Source: Hyaloperonospora brassicae (Eukaryota; Oomycota; Peronosporomycetes; Peronosporales; Peronosporaceae). Taken from it: 64,000 nucleotides of DNA. Each line of letters starts with the position of its first letter. The stretch's first letter is position 1. The notes under the pieces were generated by a model. The model was given only the letters and a program-made list of their open reading frames with translations, was not told the DNA's origin and ran no database searches. The DNA lies in contig CANTFL010000393.1 of NCBI GenBank assembly GCA_947650285.1, forward strand, positions 18,125 to 82,124, given 5' to 3'. Below are positions 9,851 through 22,504 of the stretch, in pieces. The position numbers were made by a program, and so were the translations under genes.

Positions 9851-10997
9851 TCACGTGATGTCACATGTGCGTCCGACCCGATCATAGGTAGCATCAACAG
9901 AATGCGCGGCTTGTCCTCCTTGTTTGCTGATAAATTGTGCATCAGGGCAATACCGTCTTTTTACCTCTCGAACGTTCAGCTACACGCGTTCGGCGCTAAT
10001 CAGTCGTACCTACTTGTAGAAATCCATAGGATAATACCTTCTGAGTCTGCTTTGCAAGAGAGAGAGGAGCAAGCTTTGTAGCTCGCAAGTGTATACAAGT
10101 CGTGCAGTTCTGGCGCAGAACGAAGCGTGGAAAAAATTCCGTATCCATTCAAGACAGTTATGATTGGCGGCTAGCGTAACGGGATCACACGTCGGTGAAT
10201 AGCCGACATGATATGTGTCGTTTATACCTAGGACGAGACCCCATAAAAAATAATATCAGAAAACCTTATAATTTCTTGTGGATGACGCGTTACAGCCACT
10301 CAAGGCAATATCTTATGAAAGGGACTAATACGGGTCATTATTGTCTCAGGTGGGTACGTTTAGACTAATGTATCTTTTCACATAAAAGCAAAATTTAGAG
10401 CGGTTCCCGATTTGGTCTGTTAAAGACACGTTCCTTGCTAAGGCGTCTCAGATCGTTAAAAAGAGTCAAGTCTTGTTAAGGCATTGACCACTATGCACAA
10501 TGTCCAGTCGATTCATTGAATCCTTCAGGTCTCTTGAATAAGGACCTGGAAATTTATGATCGTCGACTCGTAGAGTCGTAATCTTGTAAAGAACAGCTTG
10601 CTTGGCAAGCAGAAAGCCTTCCTTAGGGGAGGAGCTGTACCAGCTCCGCTCTGATACAGCACAAGTATACGTTAAAAAAACCTATGGCATGCCAATATAT
10701 TGTAACAGACTACATGAATACGACGAGACGAGAAAAATCTTTTAATGCCCTCGCAGGTAGAGCGAATTTGTAAGTACGTATGTCACGTTGCTATATTATA
10801 CCTTTGTGCTTCACATGCGAGTGGGACGATATTATACGCTAATGTACATCATGAACTTTAATTCAGCAAGGAATACTGCTTATGTCTCCGCAGCACATTC
10901 AGCTCAATTAAATTCAACAAGGACATCACTTTTGTCGAAAGAGTTGTTATGACCACAATATAAGTGAGGAATTTTATGCTTGATATTGTACAATAGT
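9851..10997. other. Intergenic DNA without recognised features
   Basis: Moderately AT-rich sequence lies between two LTRs. No ORF with recognisable coding character, no repeat and no RNA gene was found. Confidence 0.5.
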
Positions 10998-11433
10998 TAT
11001 AACAGGGTATTGGGATCTACGCACTGACAAGAGTGCGTAGCAAGCTTTCACTGATTGCAGTGGGAACCAGTGACCTCGTTAGCTTGCGTTCACTGTAAGG
11101 GATCATAGGAATAATATGTACGTAAAACTTAGATAAGAAAAGGAAAAGAATAAGCGTATTATTATTTAACTTAATTAGTCTCGTTACTTCTTTGGCTTGC
11201 CTTAAATATATTAATTATAATCCATGTATAATGGCGTCTACTCACCACCCATTGCGCGCGTCTAGTAGCGATTGGTGGGTAAATCTTAATATATCTCAAT
11301 TTATGAGTAGACCTTAAAGCATCGCACCAATATAACAGAACTCAGCATTATTAGGTTCATAATATCACAATTTATGTCTATTATTAACATAGTACATAAT
11401 GACAATACAATGTAACAGGGTCGCCCCGCTACA
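10998..11433 (-). repeat. Diverged solo LTR of the element 1 family
   Basis: The block shares landmarks with 9414-9850: a terminal TATAACAGGG (TGTAACGGGG in the family), the conserved middle with cccattgcgcgcgtctagtag, the gtctactcaccaccca and gattggtgggt motifs, and an end atgtaacagggtcgccccgctaca. No internal element sequence flanks it, so it is a solo LTR left after LTR-LTR recombination. It is clearly older than the copies at 102 and 9414. Confidence 0.78.
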
Positions 11434-12792
11434 ATTGATGTTGCGAGGCAGCCATAATCAGCGTAGTTACGCTCCGTGCCATTAATTTCACTCACTCCAA
11501 TCATCTATACATTATGTGCCAATAATAATAACGCATGTTTATCCGTCGTCTAATGGCATCTCGTTCGTACGTGTTCCACCGTTCACAGAAGTGTATACGC
11601 GCGGATACTACACGGCGCCGTCTCATTTCAATTTAAGTTAATTGGGACAGCCAATAAGGCGGCTGTACAGTCATATCATATCATCTATATATAGATATTA
11701 TCGCGAAAAGCAACGTTTCTCTTCATCGAACAATGAACAGCGCTGACTGGCTACAATTGGAGCGTGGACACATCTCGTTTTTTCACTATATAATGTGAAA
11801 TATTCGGATGGATCCCTTAAAATTACAATATTGACGAAGGGATGAATTAGATTACCATGTTAGTATGAATAGTCGTAGGCGTGTGTATTTTTGGTCATTT
11901 AGAATATGTCAAATGTGTATTTTCATTTTTTTACGTGTATAACTCTGCCGTTGACTGTTTAGTACATTTTTAAATATTTAACTTATCGGCGCAAGTTTAA
12001 TATTGTCTAATCGAGCGGGGTATTATAAATAGGTGATCAATTGGTGCGGTAATATGACTTTTTAAATTTTAGTATACATATATAAGACGGCATGATTTGT
12101 AATATTAGTCCAAACCCGGCCGAGTTATTCGGCATATTCGATGATGGCCAATCATCATCCATATCAGCTTAGGTCTACACGCCCATCATCGATGGCTAGC
12201 CACGTTTGGGTGTGTAAATGCAGGTGGGTACTAGCAGGTGCGGGCTAGCCAGGTGCGTGATTTTATCGTTCCGCGCGACAGGAATTTGCTACTCGGTTGC
12301 TGTACGCCACATAGACCCGGCTGTATAGCCTAACGCATCCTTTTCCCCACAGAACATAATATGCTCGTTTGGAGGTAAAGTTTTTGTTAGATTATAATTG
12401 CTGACACCCGATTTAATTGGAATCATGGGTTCGGGTGGGGTTTTAAGAGCAATGCGTATCATACATTGTTTAAGGACCTTACATTCATTTTAAGACGTGA
12501 TCAAACAGAAAACCGCTGGACTGGAACGGTTGATGCCTAAGGCACCGAGTGGAATCCGATAGAGTCATCATAAAACCCTTATTTTTTCTTTGCAAACGCA
12601 GTGCAAGCAATAAGATCGAATGATATATGCAGTTTTTGTAAAAGTAGCACGATCAGGTGTGTAGAATGTACGACCAGATCGTATTGCTTTTCCATTAAAA
12701 TTCGATTCGATTATAAGCAGCTTGCCTAAAAAACGCTAGGCTAGCTAAAACAATTGCCTTGTTGCTCGATTCTTAAACATATCTTAAATTTT
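11434..12792. other. AT-rich intergenic DNA
   Basis: No gene or recognised repeat was seen. Positions 12785-12792 (TAAATTTT) are the left target duplication of the Mutator-like element that follows. Confidence 0.5.
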
Positions 12793-12850
12793 GGGTAATA
12801 ATATTTACCCCCATTATACTATTTTTACCCCCTGGAACCAAAACACGGTG
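12793..12850 (+). repeat. Left terminal inverted repeat of the MULE
   Basis: This arm begins GGGTAAT directly after the TAAATTTT target duplication and pairs with 15785-15846. Confidence 0.8.
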
Positions 12851-12955
12851 TATTTTACCACTTATACGTAATCAATAATGGCAACTATATTAATTGGTAC
12901 TATGCACTACCATTTACTTTAAACTTCACAACTACCATAAGGAACTTCTTGATAT

Positions 12956-14846
12956 TTGATGGAGTCTAATAATTTCTTCGATCTCAAGTATGTTTCCGCA
13001 AAGGAGATGTTCATGGCTCTCCAATTGAAAGCGCGCAAGCTTAAGTTTTCTCTTTCTATCTTTAGGTCCGACAATAAAACAGGGAAAATGATTGTTGTGT
13101 GCGACCGATCGGGATCATTTAAGTCTACTACCGTCGCGCGAAAGACAAATACAAAACGTACAGGATGCGAGTACTGCTCATAGCGCGACCGATCGGCGTT
13201 GTCAAGATGTGGCAGGTGACTCGACATGAATAAGCGCACAACCATGACATGTCCACAAACCTCGACATGCATTCTCACGCTAGACAGCTAAAAATTGAGC
13301 AACGAAGCAAGCGCATTAGACTAGAGAGAGAAGGTATACGGCCAAAAGAGCAACTTGCGTTCCTCAGATAGGAGTATCTAAACTTCTGCGACGTAAGCGG
13401 GGACACTTACAATGATAAACAGAAGGGGCGCAAAGAGTACTTGAATGGAGGTATGCCGATTCAAGCGCTGTTCGATGAGATGCAAGCAAAAAACAACTGC
13501 TGTAATCTCAATCTTGCCGCATAGGGTCAAATTTGCCCCTTGATGTTTGCAATCCTCATGCCATCGCCCTTGATGCAGAGTTCTGTGACGTCATCGTACT
13601 CGACTGCACTTACAAGAATAAAAGTATACGATACCTATGCTCAGTTGTGTCGGCGTCACCCCGTTTGGCCAGTCATTCCTCATTTGCACAACATTTATGC
13701 CAACTAAGAACGAAAGGAACTACAAACGGGATCTAACCTCTTTAAGAAGATGCTTAAGAGTCTAAACAAACGACTAAAATTCGCAAATTCTAGTCGGCGA
13801 CAACGATTCGGCTCTCTTAAACGCTGAGCACCACGTATTTTCGTTTGCGACACGATTGCTGTGCCGCTGGCACATAAATAAAAATGTTGTTTCTAAATGC
13901 AAAATTTCCTTTACGAATAGAGATGAATGGGAAGTCATGATTGTGGACTGTAGCGCTCTCTGATATACATCAAGTATCGAAGTTTCCGAAGAACAATGAG
14001 ACGAATTTAAGACCAAGTACCGACATCTCCATTTTGTCAGACGCCACCTGTATAGAACGTGGGTCAAGCACAAAGAGAAGATTATTTAAGCGTGGGTGGG
14101 AGACGTTTTCCATCATTGGCTGATACACTACATCTGGAGCTGAGTCATTGCATTCGTTCTTGAAGCGCCTTTTGCGATCGTCAATTGGTGATCAGCTCAC
14201 AGTAATTTAATGTCTCCACTTTGTGATCGAGCACCAAGTGGTGGAGCTGAAAATGATGCACGCTGATGATCTCATGAAACGACCAAAATTCGCAGCAGCG
14301 CCCATATACACCCAGGTTGTGCATAAAGTTTCATCTCATGCGCTCACATTCGTCCACGAACACCATGCATATACCTACCAATGTGATTCCAAGTTTCGAT
14401 TGGCTATAGACCTACCGTTCAAGCAATCTGCTCAAAATGGAATCAACGATGATGCACCCTTCACACTAAAAGATTTCGACTCGCATTGGTGGTTAGAAAA
14501 GTTTACTCTCGCTTCTGCTGCAGGAGATGTGAAAAGCAACGTTCGAATCGATGACTTGGTTCCACATCTATTTTAAGTATTCGACTCAGCACCAACCCAT
14601 ATAAAAATTTCTATTCGAGCATACAGTCCTAATACAATATTGACGGGTCCAAGCGTGTCTGTGATAGGTCCAGTCGAAACAATACCAAAAGGAAGACTAT
14701 GCGGAGCAACTAACAGACAAAATCTGCTGCGAGAACCGTCTGCGTTTGAGTATATCGAGGGGTCTGCTATCTTGACTCGGAAGTGCAGTATCTGCAGACA
14801 ATATGGGCACAATGAGCGCTCATGCACCAATTTTGCAAGGGTGTAG
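12956..14846 (+). pseudogene. MULE transposase, decayed
   Basis: The transposase cuts and moves the element. In order: a FAR1/WRKY-like N-terminal region with Cys (12956-13183, FFDLKYVSAKEMFMALQLKA and a GCEYCS end), then the DDE core with the first Asp in CDVIVLDCTYKN (about 13602) and VGVTPFGQSFLICTTFM. The second Asp is in GDNDSAL (about 13793-13815), followed by LLCRWHINKNVVSKCK. The likely catalytic Glu is in AESLHSFLKRLLRSS (about 14142). A C-terminal region is open at 14223-14576, and a zinc knuckle CSICRQYGHNERSC ends the protein at about 14830. Several stops and frame changes break it. Family members are about 600-800 residues, which fits the span. Confidence 0.85.
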
Positions 14847-15784
14847 GAGATGCATAAAAAACGTACAGCGATCGTCGAATAGGTTAGAGGCGTGGGCACA
14901 GTAAAAGAAGCAGTACTCATTGGCCATGGCGGACAGAGCATCGTGGTCTATGTATCGTCACTTGCATGGTACAAACACACCAAGAAAACAACAAAGCAAA
15001 ACGGAAGCGCACCTGCGGGTCGTACTGTACGAGAATTTAGCATGTTCGCAGTCTGCTTTGTTCCCGATTATCGTAGAGCTGATGTAGGGTCGGTATTACA
15101 GTAAACGACACATTTTTTTTCTTTTCCTGGTATTCTTCGTCTTGACCCCTTTCTTTAAGTAAGCAGTTAGATTATGTACCAGCGTGTGATCCAATTAGTA
15201 CGCAACCACGGCACTGTAAAACGTTCGTATGACGCAATAAAAAATTATCTACATAGTCGTGTAGCGCCGAGTAAGATCACGCTCGGGCGTAACTGTCGTT
15301 TGCGGGATTCTTTATCTCTAGCGTCCATGTTCTAAACATCCTAGGCGTGTTCGTCATATGCTTGACCTTATAGGAGAACATTTTTTATTGTTGTCAGCTC
15401 TAACCGAGAGTATAATCCATCTTTTAGACAATACGAACATCGTATAACACTTTGATACCCGCTTGTCTTCTTCAGCACAACATCTAGAGTGAATTATCGT
15501 TTAGCTTTCTATGTTGATCTCAACTACATGTTGTAGTAATGCAAACATGTATATGTATCCTATCTTTAAGACCTCCGTATTTAGAAGCTCACACAACTGC
15601 AACCTTGATGTATCAACCATCCGTGATAACATTGTCGTTCACCAGTTGAACACGCATTATACCAATGCGCATATTTATAATAGATGTAGGACAATGTTGT
15701 ACGCAAGATCATCTTGTTATACAATAGCCATACGCGGCGTGTGACCTTGTGCATCGCACTGTTTTATAAAAATTAGAAGGCACC

Positions 15785-15846
15785 TTGTTTTGGTTCCAGG
15801 GGGGTGAAAATAGTAAAAAAATAGGGTGGAGAAAATATCATTACCC
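15785..15846 (-). repeat. Right terminal inverted repeat of the MULE
   Basis: The arm ends ATTACCC directly before the second TAAATTTT (15847-15854). It pairs with the left arm with a few mismatches and small indels. Confidence 0.8.
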
Positions 15847-15854
15847 TAAATTTT

Positions 15855-16933
15855 TAGATACATTGTAAAACGGTGTGTCTTAATCTGTAGTACCGCGAAT
15901 CCGTAATTTTGTAATGACTGACGATGAAGTCTGCTGGCAATTCTATCATTACAACTTAGTGCCGCCACTGTTTTTACTTTTAAGTCATTTACATCAATTT
16001 ATTATATATTATATCTACTTTTTGTGAATGACATGGCACTGTTTTTCAAATAGTGCGCGATGCTTTGCTCTTGTGCGCTTTATCCGAACCTAACTGCCGA
16101 CGATCGCCTGTGCCTGAACATTTTAGCGATGGGCAGTTGTTGGCACAATTTGTAGGCAAGAGCCAATTATGATTTTCAAGTTGCAAAGTGAAAGGAACGA
16201 CTGATCGCCGCAGACAAAAACGGGAGAAAGTTTCGACCGAGCAACACAATTCTGTTAGCGTCCAATCACAAGCCACCATGTCGCTCGAGCTGAATTCTTT
16301 CAAATCATCGTAGGGCTAGGGCTTCGTGGCACAGGAATTCGAGTCGTCACGCATTCCATCCGTCCGCAATGACGAGGTTATCCTGCAATCAATATTACAA
16401 CTGCGGCAAGGCTTGTGTAGACGCCACAACGGCAGACAGCGCCATCTTCATTTCGAGCGAAACCTGTGCAACTTCTATTCACCGACGACGAAACGGCCGC
16501 TGCCAAGAGAATATAACAACATGGCTGGAGGAGACGGCATGCTTTGATTGCGCCTGGCTAGCACCCAGGTCCAGTTGGGTAGCGCCTCATCGTTGATCAA
16601 GGTCAAAACAGGCTTTGTCCCGAGGCGATAGAGGAGGTAAAGTTGCTGGTTGTCGTCCGCTGTGTGCTGTATGTGGCAGCAGCAGCAGAGCAGACCATCC
16701 GCTCTTGAGCGCCTGGTCGGTCGCAGCAACGCTTTTCGCGGAGTCGCCCGATTTGCCATTATTCGCAGCCGTTACACCAACCCGGCTTCCACGAGTTTTT
16801 ACCCACTGCGTTTTTGTATGCGTTGGTGCCCCTGTCCCAGAAGTGTTTTTTGCAACGTTCTCGCTCCCCCTCCTGCTTTTCCTTCTCCTGGCCGCAGCCC
16901 CTTCCACTTCTCCCTCATTTCCGCTTTCGCTCC
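15855..16933. other. Intergenic DNA and likely 5' region of the AN1 gene
   Basis: No convincing gene is present; the short open frames at 16326-16600 lack domain signals. The 300 bases before 16934 are pyrimidine-rich on the + strand (runs such as ctccccctcctgcttttcct). That is a common feature of oomycete promoter and 5' leader regions, so transcription of the AN1 gene probably starts here. Confidence 0.4.
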
Positions 16934-17566
16934 ATGGCGCACAGGTCCCCCTCCGTGTTCGACGAAACACCCGCCCCCGAGACCCCCGAGATGGTCGCCA
17001 AGACCTCGACGCCTTCGAGCGCGCCGGCCGCTGCGGACGTCAGCGTCTCGTCTGCGAGCGCCACAGCGACTGCTTCGCCCTCGTCCTCCGTCGTCGTCTC
17101 GACGCCAGCGCTGACTTCTACCGAAGGTCTGCCGAGCGCGGCGTCGCCCGCCACCGCGAAGGCCTCGTCGGACGTGCTGTCGCCTTCGCCGGTGGTGCTG
17201 CAGAGCGGCCAAACGGCGCTGACGTTCCGGAAGAGCTGCCTGAAGCGCTCCAAGTTGTCGGCTTCGACTCGTTGTTCGACAGCGCGTGTGGCTCCGACGG
17301 AGGGCGTCGAGGCGCTGGCCGAGCCAAAGCGGCACGAGTCAAAGAGTGCCGCACACGTGGGACAGAAGAACCGCCGACGCTGCTGGGCGTGCAAGGCGAA
17401 AGTCGGCTTGGCGGCTGTCACCTGCCGCTGCAGCTTTACGTTTTGCAGCAAACACCGATACGCGGAGGAGCACGCGTGCGCGTTTAATTTTAAGACGGCA
17501 GCGAAGCGCAAGTTGGTGGAGGAGAACCCGGTGGTGGTGCCGAGCAAAGTGGCGCGGATCAGTTAA
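16934..17566 (+). CDS. AN1-type zinc finger protein (stress-associated protein family)
   Basis: This 210-residue protein has a complete AN1 zinc finger near its C-terminus: Cys150, Cys153, Cys164, Cys166, Cys171, His174, His180 and Cys182 in the spacing CX2CX10CXCX4CX2HX5HXC. It is followed by the family's usual tail (FNFKTAAKRKLVEENPVVV then a Lys). AN1 proteins act in ubiquitin and stress pathways, often with an A20 finger. Here residues 1-148 are Ser/Ala/Thr/Pro-rich, look disordered, and have no A20 finger, so the exact role is open. The frame is open 40 codons further upstream to 16814, but the ATG at 16934 (context ctccATGgcg) gives the compact protein and follows a pyrimidine-rich leader. 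GC content is much higher than in the flanking repeats. It is the one intact host-type gene here. Confidence 0.88.
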   Translation: MAHRSPSVFDETPAPETPEMVAKTSTPSSAPAAADVSVSSASATATASPSSSVVVSTPALTSTEGLPSAASPATAKASSDVLSPSPVVLQSGQTALTFRKSCLKRSKLSASTRCSTARVAPTEGVEALAEPKRHESKSAAHVGQKNRRRCWACKAKVGLAAVTCRCSFTFCSKHRYAEEHACAFNFKTAAKRKLVEENPVVVPSKVARIS

Positions 17567-20435
17567 GTGAAGAACGCGTGAGTTGTGTCTGTTCGAGTTG
17601 GGAAGGGTGGGGGGGGTGTTCTGGTGGTGGAGGGCGATCGCTGGGGACACGTGTTCTGCCATGTGTGTCCTGGATTTCCATTCGACTGTCCTGTGCTCCT
17701 TTTTCTCGTGCGAGGTCTGGACGGCGCCATGGACGCTTCGTGCGTGTAGTAGCAGACGAGGGCGACGGTTGGGACTGTTTTCCCATTGCTCCGTATCATC
17801 CCGCTACCTCGCAGCGTAGTGCACGCTGTATTGTAGCGCGGAGTGAGCCGTTTAGACGGAGCTTAAGTATAGAAAATCAATATGTTGTGACTGCTTTATT
17901 TGTGATCATCCAGTGTCATGCTGCGCGACAGAGCTGCACGGTGGAATTGGGGTGATACATTGGAGGTCGTCCTACGTGCAGCAAAAGGTCAAAACTTGCA
18001 AGAGTTGTGATAAGTGAAGGGGCAGATGAAGAGCTCGAGTACCGTGGAGCGAACGCCCAAATCAATGCCAAGAAGGCGTCGTCTGATGAGGCCGCATTCG
18101 GTTTCGATACGAGACCATAAACCAGAAGAAAAAAGTAGCATGGCAGCATATGCTGCGTAGGTCCTCTAGCGCAAAGTTTCTGCAGAATTGTAGCATCTTC
18201 GCGTCGTCCCGCACGTTGTATGGCTTAGTCTACGTCTTGCCCCGTAAATGTCGCTGTCAAGCAGTGTGTCGTCGACCACTGCGTTTATAAGTCGAGAGGT
18301 CCTTCGTCTGCCGCAAACAAACGCCTCATCTTGCCAATAGTGCGACCAGACGTCAGAACAATTCGCGCGTCGCAAAAAGTGTAAGTAGCGAAGCAAATTC
18401 TGCGGCTTGTTTCGTGCCTTCTATGCCCCTCGTACCGATGCATACTGCCAGAAATATTAGGAGAATGCGCTAGTACTTTTCGCCCGAAAAAGATGCCACC
18501 ACGACAGGTCAATGGAACTTCTTCATCTCGCGTGATATGCGCGTCCAGAACTTGTCGGCGTAAATGTCATGTAGGTGTCAAAGTGCTGCTCTGCTTAAGC
18601 CTAGCTTCTGCTCTACTTGAGACACAATATGCGTGTCAGTATATGTATGTCTTCAACACATTACGTGTTATTGTATTAAAGGACTGCACCACCTCTTCCT
18701 TCTGCAATGACCGCTTCACCTACAACCCAATAATGACCTTCATCACGACATCCAGCACTACACCTCCAGCAATTGTATGCAACATAGAATCACATTCATT
18801 CTTGTACGCCTACACAGGAGCGACGTCAGGTGACAACAAGTAGCCGTGAGTCGACGAGTGCCATACATCGCGTTTTGATTGCATACCATGTGACGCTATT
18901 GGCACTAGAAATCGCATGAGAGATAGTGGACGATACGGCGTAGCGATATCAAACGCAATGTTTTTATACAGGCAAGGATACGCTGTGCAATGTCAGCGTG
19001 CGAGTGTCATAGCGTGGAGACTCGAGAATCTCATTTAGTGGACGGAGGTCCACGTCGACTTTCAACTGCTTTGCCCTTCCATTTTACACTGACAAACGAC
19101 TAATACCATATCAACTTTGTACACCATGCAGCTATCTGCTTGTCCACGTGCGACGCCGGATCCAGTGTACCAGAAAACACGCAAAACCAAAGTGATTTGT
19201 CTAAATAGTAATTCAAATTGGATTGTTTGGCTTCATAACGGCCTACGAGTCGAATATTTTCTCAATGACCTTTGTTCATTCACCAGCGTCTCCGGCAAGT
19301 AGGTGGTGGATATCACTCGGCCGAATCGAAGATGTAGCTGCAGAGAGCGAGAGGCGAAACATTCTGAATGATCACAAGTTGATCAGACAGGTTGATACAA
19401 AACAATAAATTGAACCGAATTACCATTTATCGTCGAAAAGCTACACAAATCCTTTTTTACGCATTCGTGTACTTGACTCCAACGAGTATTTATTTATAAT
19501 ATCGTACAATTTCTTGTTTGACAATTAATATCCAAGCCCTTCATCGTACAAGGGCGATCGGGGTGAATTGACGCGAGTCGTTTGCACAATATTGGCTGCA
19601 TCACACATTCTAAACGCACATAAACTAAACCTATGCCCCTAAAGCTTCTTTGCATTTGCCGCGATAAAATTCTTGAGAAAGTAATTTGCCGTCAATATGT
19701 CACCTCAATATTAATTTTACGTCCAGTGATAGCCATCAGTACAACGATACTTATTAACGCCAATCAGAAGTGGGTCGCACATAATTTCAGTCTGCAATGT
19801 AGTAGAAAATCTGGTGTATTATGTGTAATAGAGTAACACTAAGAAGTAATTCATCTGTCATGTAAACAAGTCAACTAAGACTCTTTGGACTGTCGTAAAT
19901 CAAAGACAACGTATTGAAAGATCATAAATATCTCCACACGACCATACTTATTTATACATAAAAGTGACACACATTCACAGTGCCCTGGCGATCGGTAGTA
20001 GTTGACTGCAGGTTTTAGGTAGGCTTGTCGTCTCTGCTCACCGTATCTGTGGACGAAGCTTGTCCAAGAGTTTTAGCACTATGCTATTCAGCACTTTAAC
20101 TATAGCGAATGCCATTCATATGCTAGTTGCTAGAAATATACGCGGCTAAGCATGTCTAATACTTAAGCATCTGAACGACGTAATTTGATTTTCTCTAATT
20201 ATTTTAAACGTAGTGGCCCACAGCTTGCAAACCAATCAGGGTACTTCCAAAACAATCTGTTTTATTGCAATCGCTTACCGATGTTAAGTTGAGCTTGGAA
20301 AAGCACAAACAATGTGTAGAATTGATCCAATATCTTACATGCAATTATGTCAATTAGCGCAATCGGCAATATGACATGGATTAGGCAAACTTCCGAATAG
20401 TATTATATCAAATGTAGTTTATTTTTAAAGATATA
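17567..20435. other. Intergenic DNA downstream of the AN1 gene
   Basis: GC-rich to about 18600, then AT-rich. Open frames of 60-125 codons exist on both strands, but none has domain signals or consistent coding character. No RNA gene or repeat family was recognised. Confidence 0.45.
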
Positions 20436-20680
20436 GGTACACACCCACTCTTTGATGCGTACATCCCCCCCTGAATTAGAGGCCCCTCCTTAAGCATTTA
20501 ATCTTCTTCGCCAGGCACTGCACACCTATTAATACAAAATGCCATAAAAAATATTCTTTGCTTTGTGCACACCCCTCCATAATACAGTCCTCCTTTGTGT
20601 CAGCACACAGCCTTGCGTATGGATCCGCTCTCACTATCCGGCATCCCCCTATAAGTGTCCCAATTTTTACTACCATTTCC
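20436..20680 (+). repeat. Left long TIR
   Basis: It pairs with 21883-22127 in inverted orientation, with a few indels. It carries a minus-strand open frame of about 66 codons whose product is nearly the same as that encoded in the right arm. Confidence 0.8.
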
Positions 20681-21882
20681 CTTAACTAATAGATGATTAT
20701 AATTTTTAGGTCACGTAATATGCATACATCTGACTCACACTGCAAGAAAAACTATCAATGGGGGACATGTACCTTCCCAGTTAAAAGTCTAAAGTTATCA
20801 TTTGCCATAATTAAAAACGTAAATGCACAAGATACAAATGTATCGATTTCTATGTATAGACAGCACTGCGATCTTTAGTCCGGTGCAGGGGGTGACTGGA
20901 TTTGCGCTATCGCTGGGTCGCGGTCGTCCAGTTGGCTCTTGAGGACGTCGCGGAAAATACAACGTTTCTACTCGCCGCGATCCAAGTGCATTCGATCATG
21001 TTTTGTTGCAAGCTGCAGCTGATCAGAAGCCAGACGCTGTCTCCAAAGTGAACGAACAGGGTCGTATTCGGTTTAAAAGACAACAAACATTGTCGAGTTC
21101 TCAGCCACCTGATTAAACGCCTCCATGCCAAAAATAGATGCACAGTAAGGTCGACTACGTCTTACACCGCGAGAAAGAGAGTACAATATCGTACCGGAAT
21201 CTCGTGCATCTTCATGCCCGGACGAGCTATGATGCTCGCTGCGATAGCAAAAGTTGGTGCAGTGGAGGGAGCGACTGTGATCATCTTCAGGTCGACAATT
21301 TACATCGTCGCCTGCTCGAACTATAGCAAGCAGACGAACAAAAGAAGTCCACAAAGAGTTAGTGATCCTTTTGCCGACCCTTTGTCTTGTACCTATCTTC
21401 TACCATCTTCTTGCGACGAAAGACTTGACTATTCATCAGCAGCACTTGACTGGGTACAGAAATATAAAACTGCGTGTGCTGAGGTGTTAGATAGAAACGA
21501 ATGTGTTAGTACACGTAATGTGTCGAAAGAGCGTAATCTGATGATTATTCTAAGGACCAATAAGGTAAAAAGGCACAAACGCATCTGATGATGAAGCTGT
21601 CTGGCAACCGAGTTAAGCAACTGCGTGGCCTCCACGTAAATTTAAGCGATCCGGTCGCCATCTGCTAAGGTCAAAACCTAATGGTCGCCAGCGAACGCAC
21701 CAATGCAGGTCATCGACCGTGTGTACGTGACGTGTGCGTGGGCGTAGGCCGACGTGTGTATGTGTGTTATGGTCACAAGCTGTGCCTCTTTTAATTCGCC
21801 GCGGGAGCTAGAGCGCCCGTCCAGCTTCATTGCTTCTCGCATTTCAATCGTTGTTACGTGTTTCTGGACTCTATTTAAATTA

Positions 21883-22127
21883 GGAAAAACGGTAGTAAAA
21901 ATTGGGACACTTATAGGGGGATGCCGGATAGTGAGAGCGGATCCATACGCAAGGCTGTGTGCTGACACAAAGGAGGCCTGTATTATGGAGGGGTGTGCAC
22001 AAAGCAAAGAATATTTATATGGCATTTGTATAAATAAGTGTGCAGTACCTGGCGAAGAAGATTACGGCAATGGAGGAAGGGCCTCTATTCAGGTGGGTGT
22101 GTACGCATCAAAGAGTGGGTGTGTACC
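21883..22127 (-). repeat. Right long TIR
   Basis: This is the inverted partner of the left TIR. It contains an extra copy of gtgggtgtgtac near its outer end (about 22093-22104 and 22116-22126), a small internal duplication absent from the left arm. Confidence 0.78.
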
Positions 22128-22504
22128 TATAAATCTCCTTATTATATTACCAATACAAACTCCGTAAAACCCTTCCTCATTTTATAATTTAACTACGATT
22201 ATCTGTGTTTGCATATATGCATTCGCCTGAATGCGCGCGCTTTGATCCGAAGTGCCGTTGCATTTGCTGACCACATTTTTACTATCGTACGATGAGAAAA
22301 CGCCGCATGGCCGAAATATAAATGGTCATTATCGTCACTATATTCAGGCAGATTTATGTAGAGCATCGATATACGTATACATGTATATAAATGTATATGT
22401 AATTTTATATTTTTTAATAAAAAGTCGTGATCACTTTTAACTATTGCCACATGGCGTGAAGATAACAGTAAATATGGACCAAAATGAGAAAAGTATAATA
22501 ATAA

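Larger units (their letters stand above)
12793..15846 (+). mobile_element. Mutator-like DNA transposon (MULE), 3054 bp, with TIRs and 8-bp target duplication
   Basis: Terminal inverted repeats of about 57 bp are visible. The left arm starts GGGTAATAATATTTACCCCC and contains CTGGAACCAAAACACGGTGT; the right arm, reverse-complemented, starts GGGTAATGATATTTTC and contains CTGGAACCAAAACAAGGTG. Both are flanked by TAAATTTT (12785-12792 and 15847-15854), a target duplication in the 8-10 bp range usual for MULEs. The inside carries a decayed MULE transposase. The ends are well preserved relative to the coding part, so the copy could still have been moved by a transposase supplied elsewhere. Confidence 0.85.
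20436..22127. mobile_element. DNA transposon-like element with long (about 245 bp) TIRs
   Basis: Two inverted arms bound a 1.2-kb middle. The left arm starts GGTACACACCCACTCTTTGA and the right arm ends with its reverse complement. Both are flanked by TATA (20432-20435 and 22128-22131), compatible with a TA or TATA target duplication. Each arm holds the same open frame, beginning VVKIGTLIGGCRIVRADPYA and continuing with ARLCADTKE, on the inward-facing strand in each. The middle has decayed + frames (for example RWVAVVQLALEDVAENTTFL followed by LAAIQVHS at about 20915-20990, and 21214-21588) that look once-coding but match no family I can name. No transposase motif was identified. Confidence 0.68.

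Noticed and set aside
16799..17547. Minus-strand and alternative + strand frames over the AN1 gene
   Set aside because: Shadows of a GC-rich gene: the AN1 metal ligands occur only in the frame starting at 16934.
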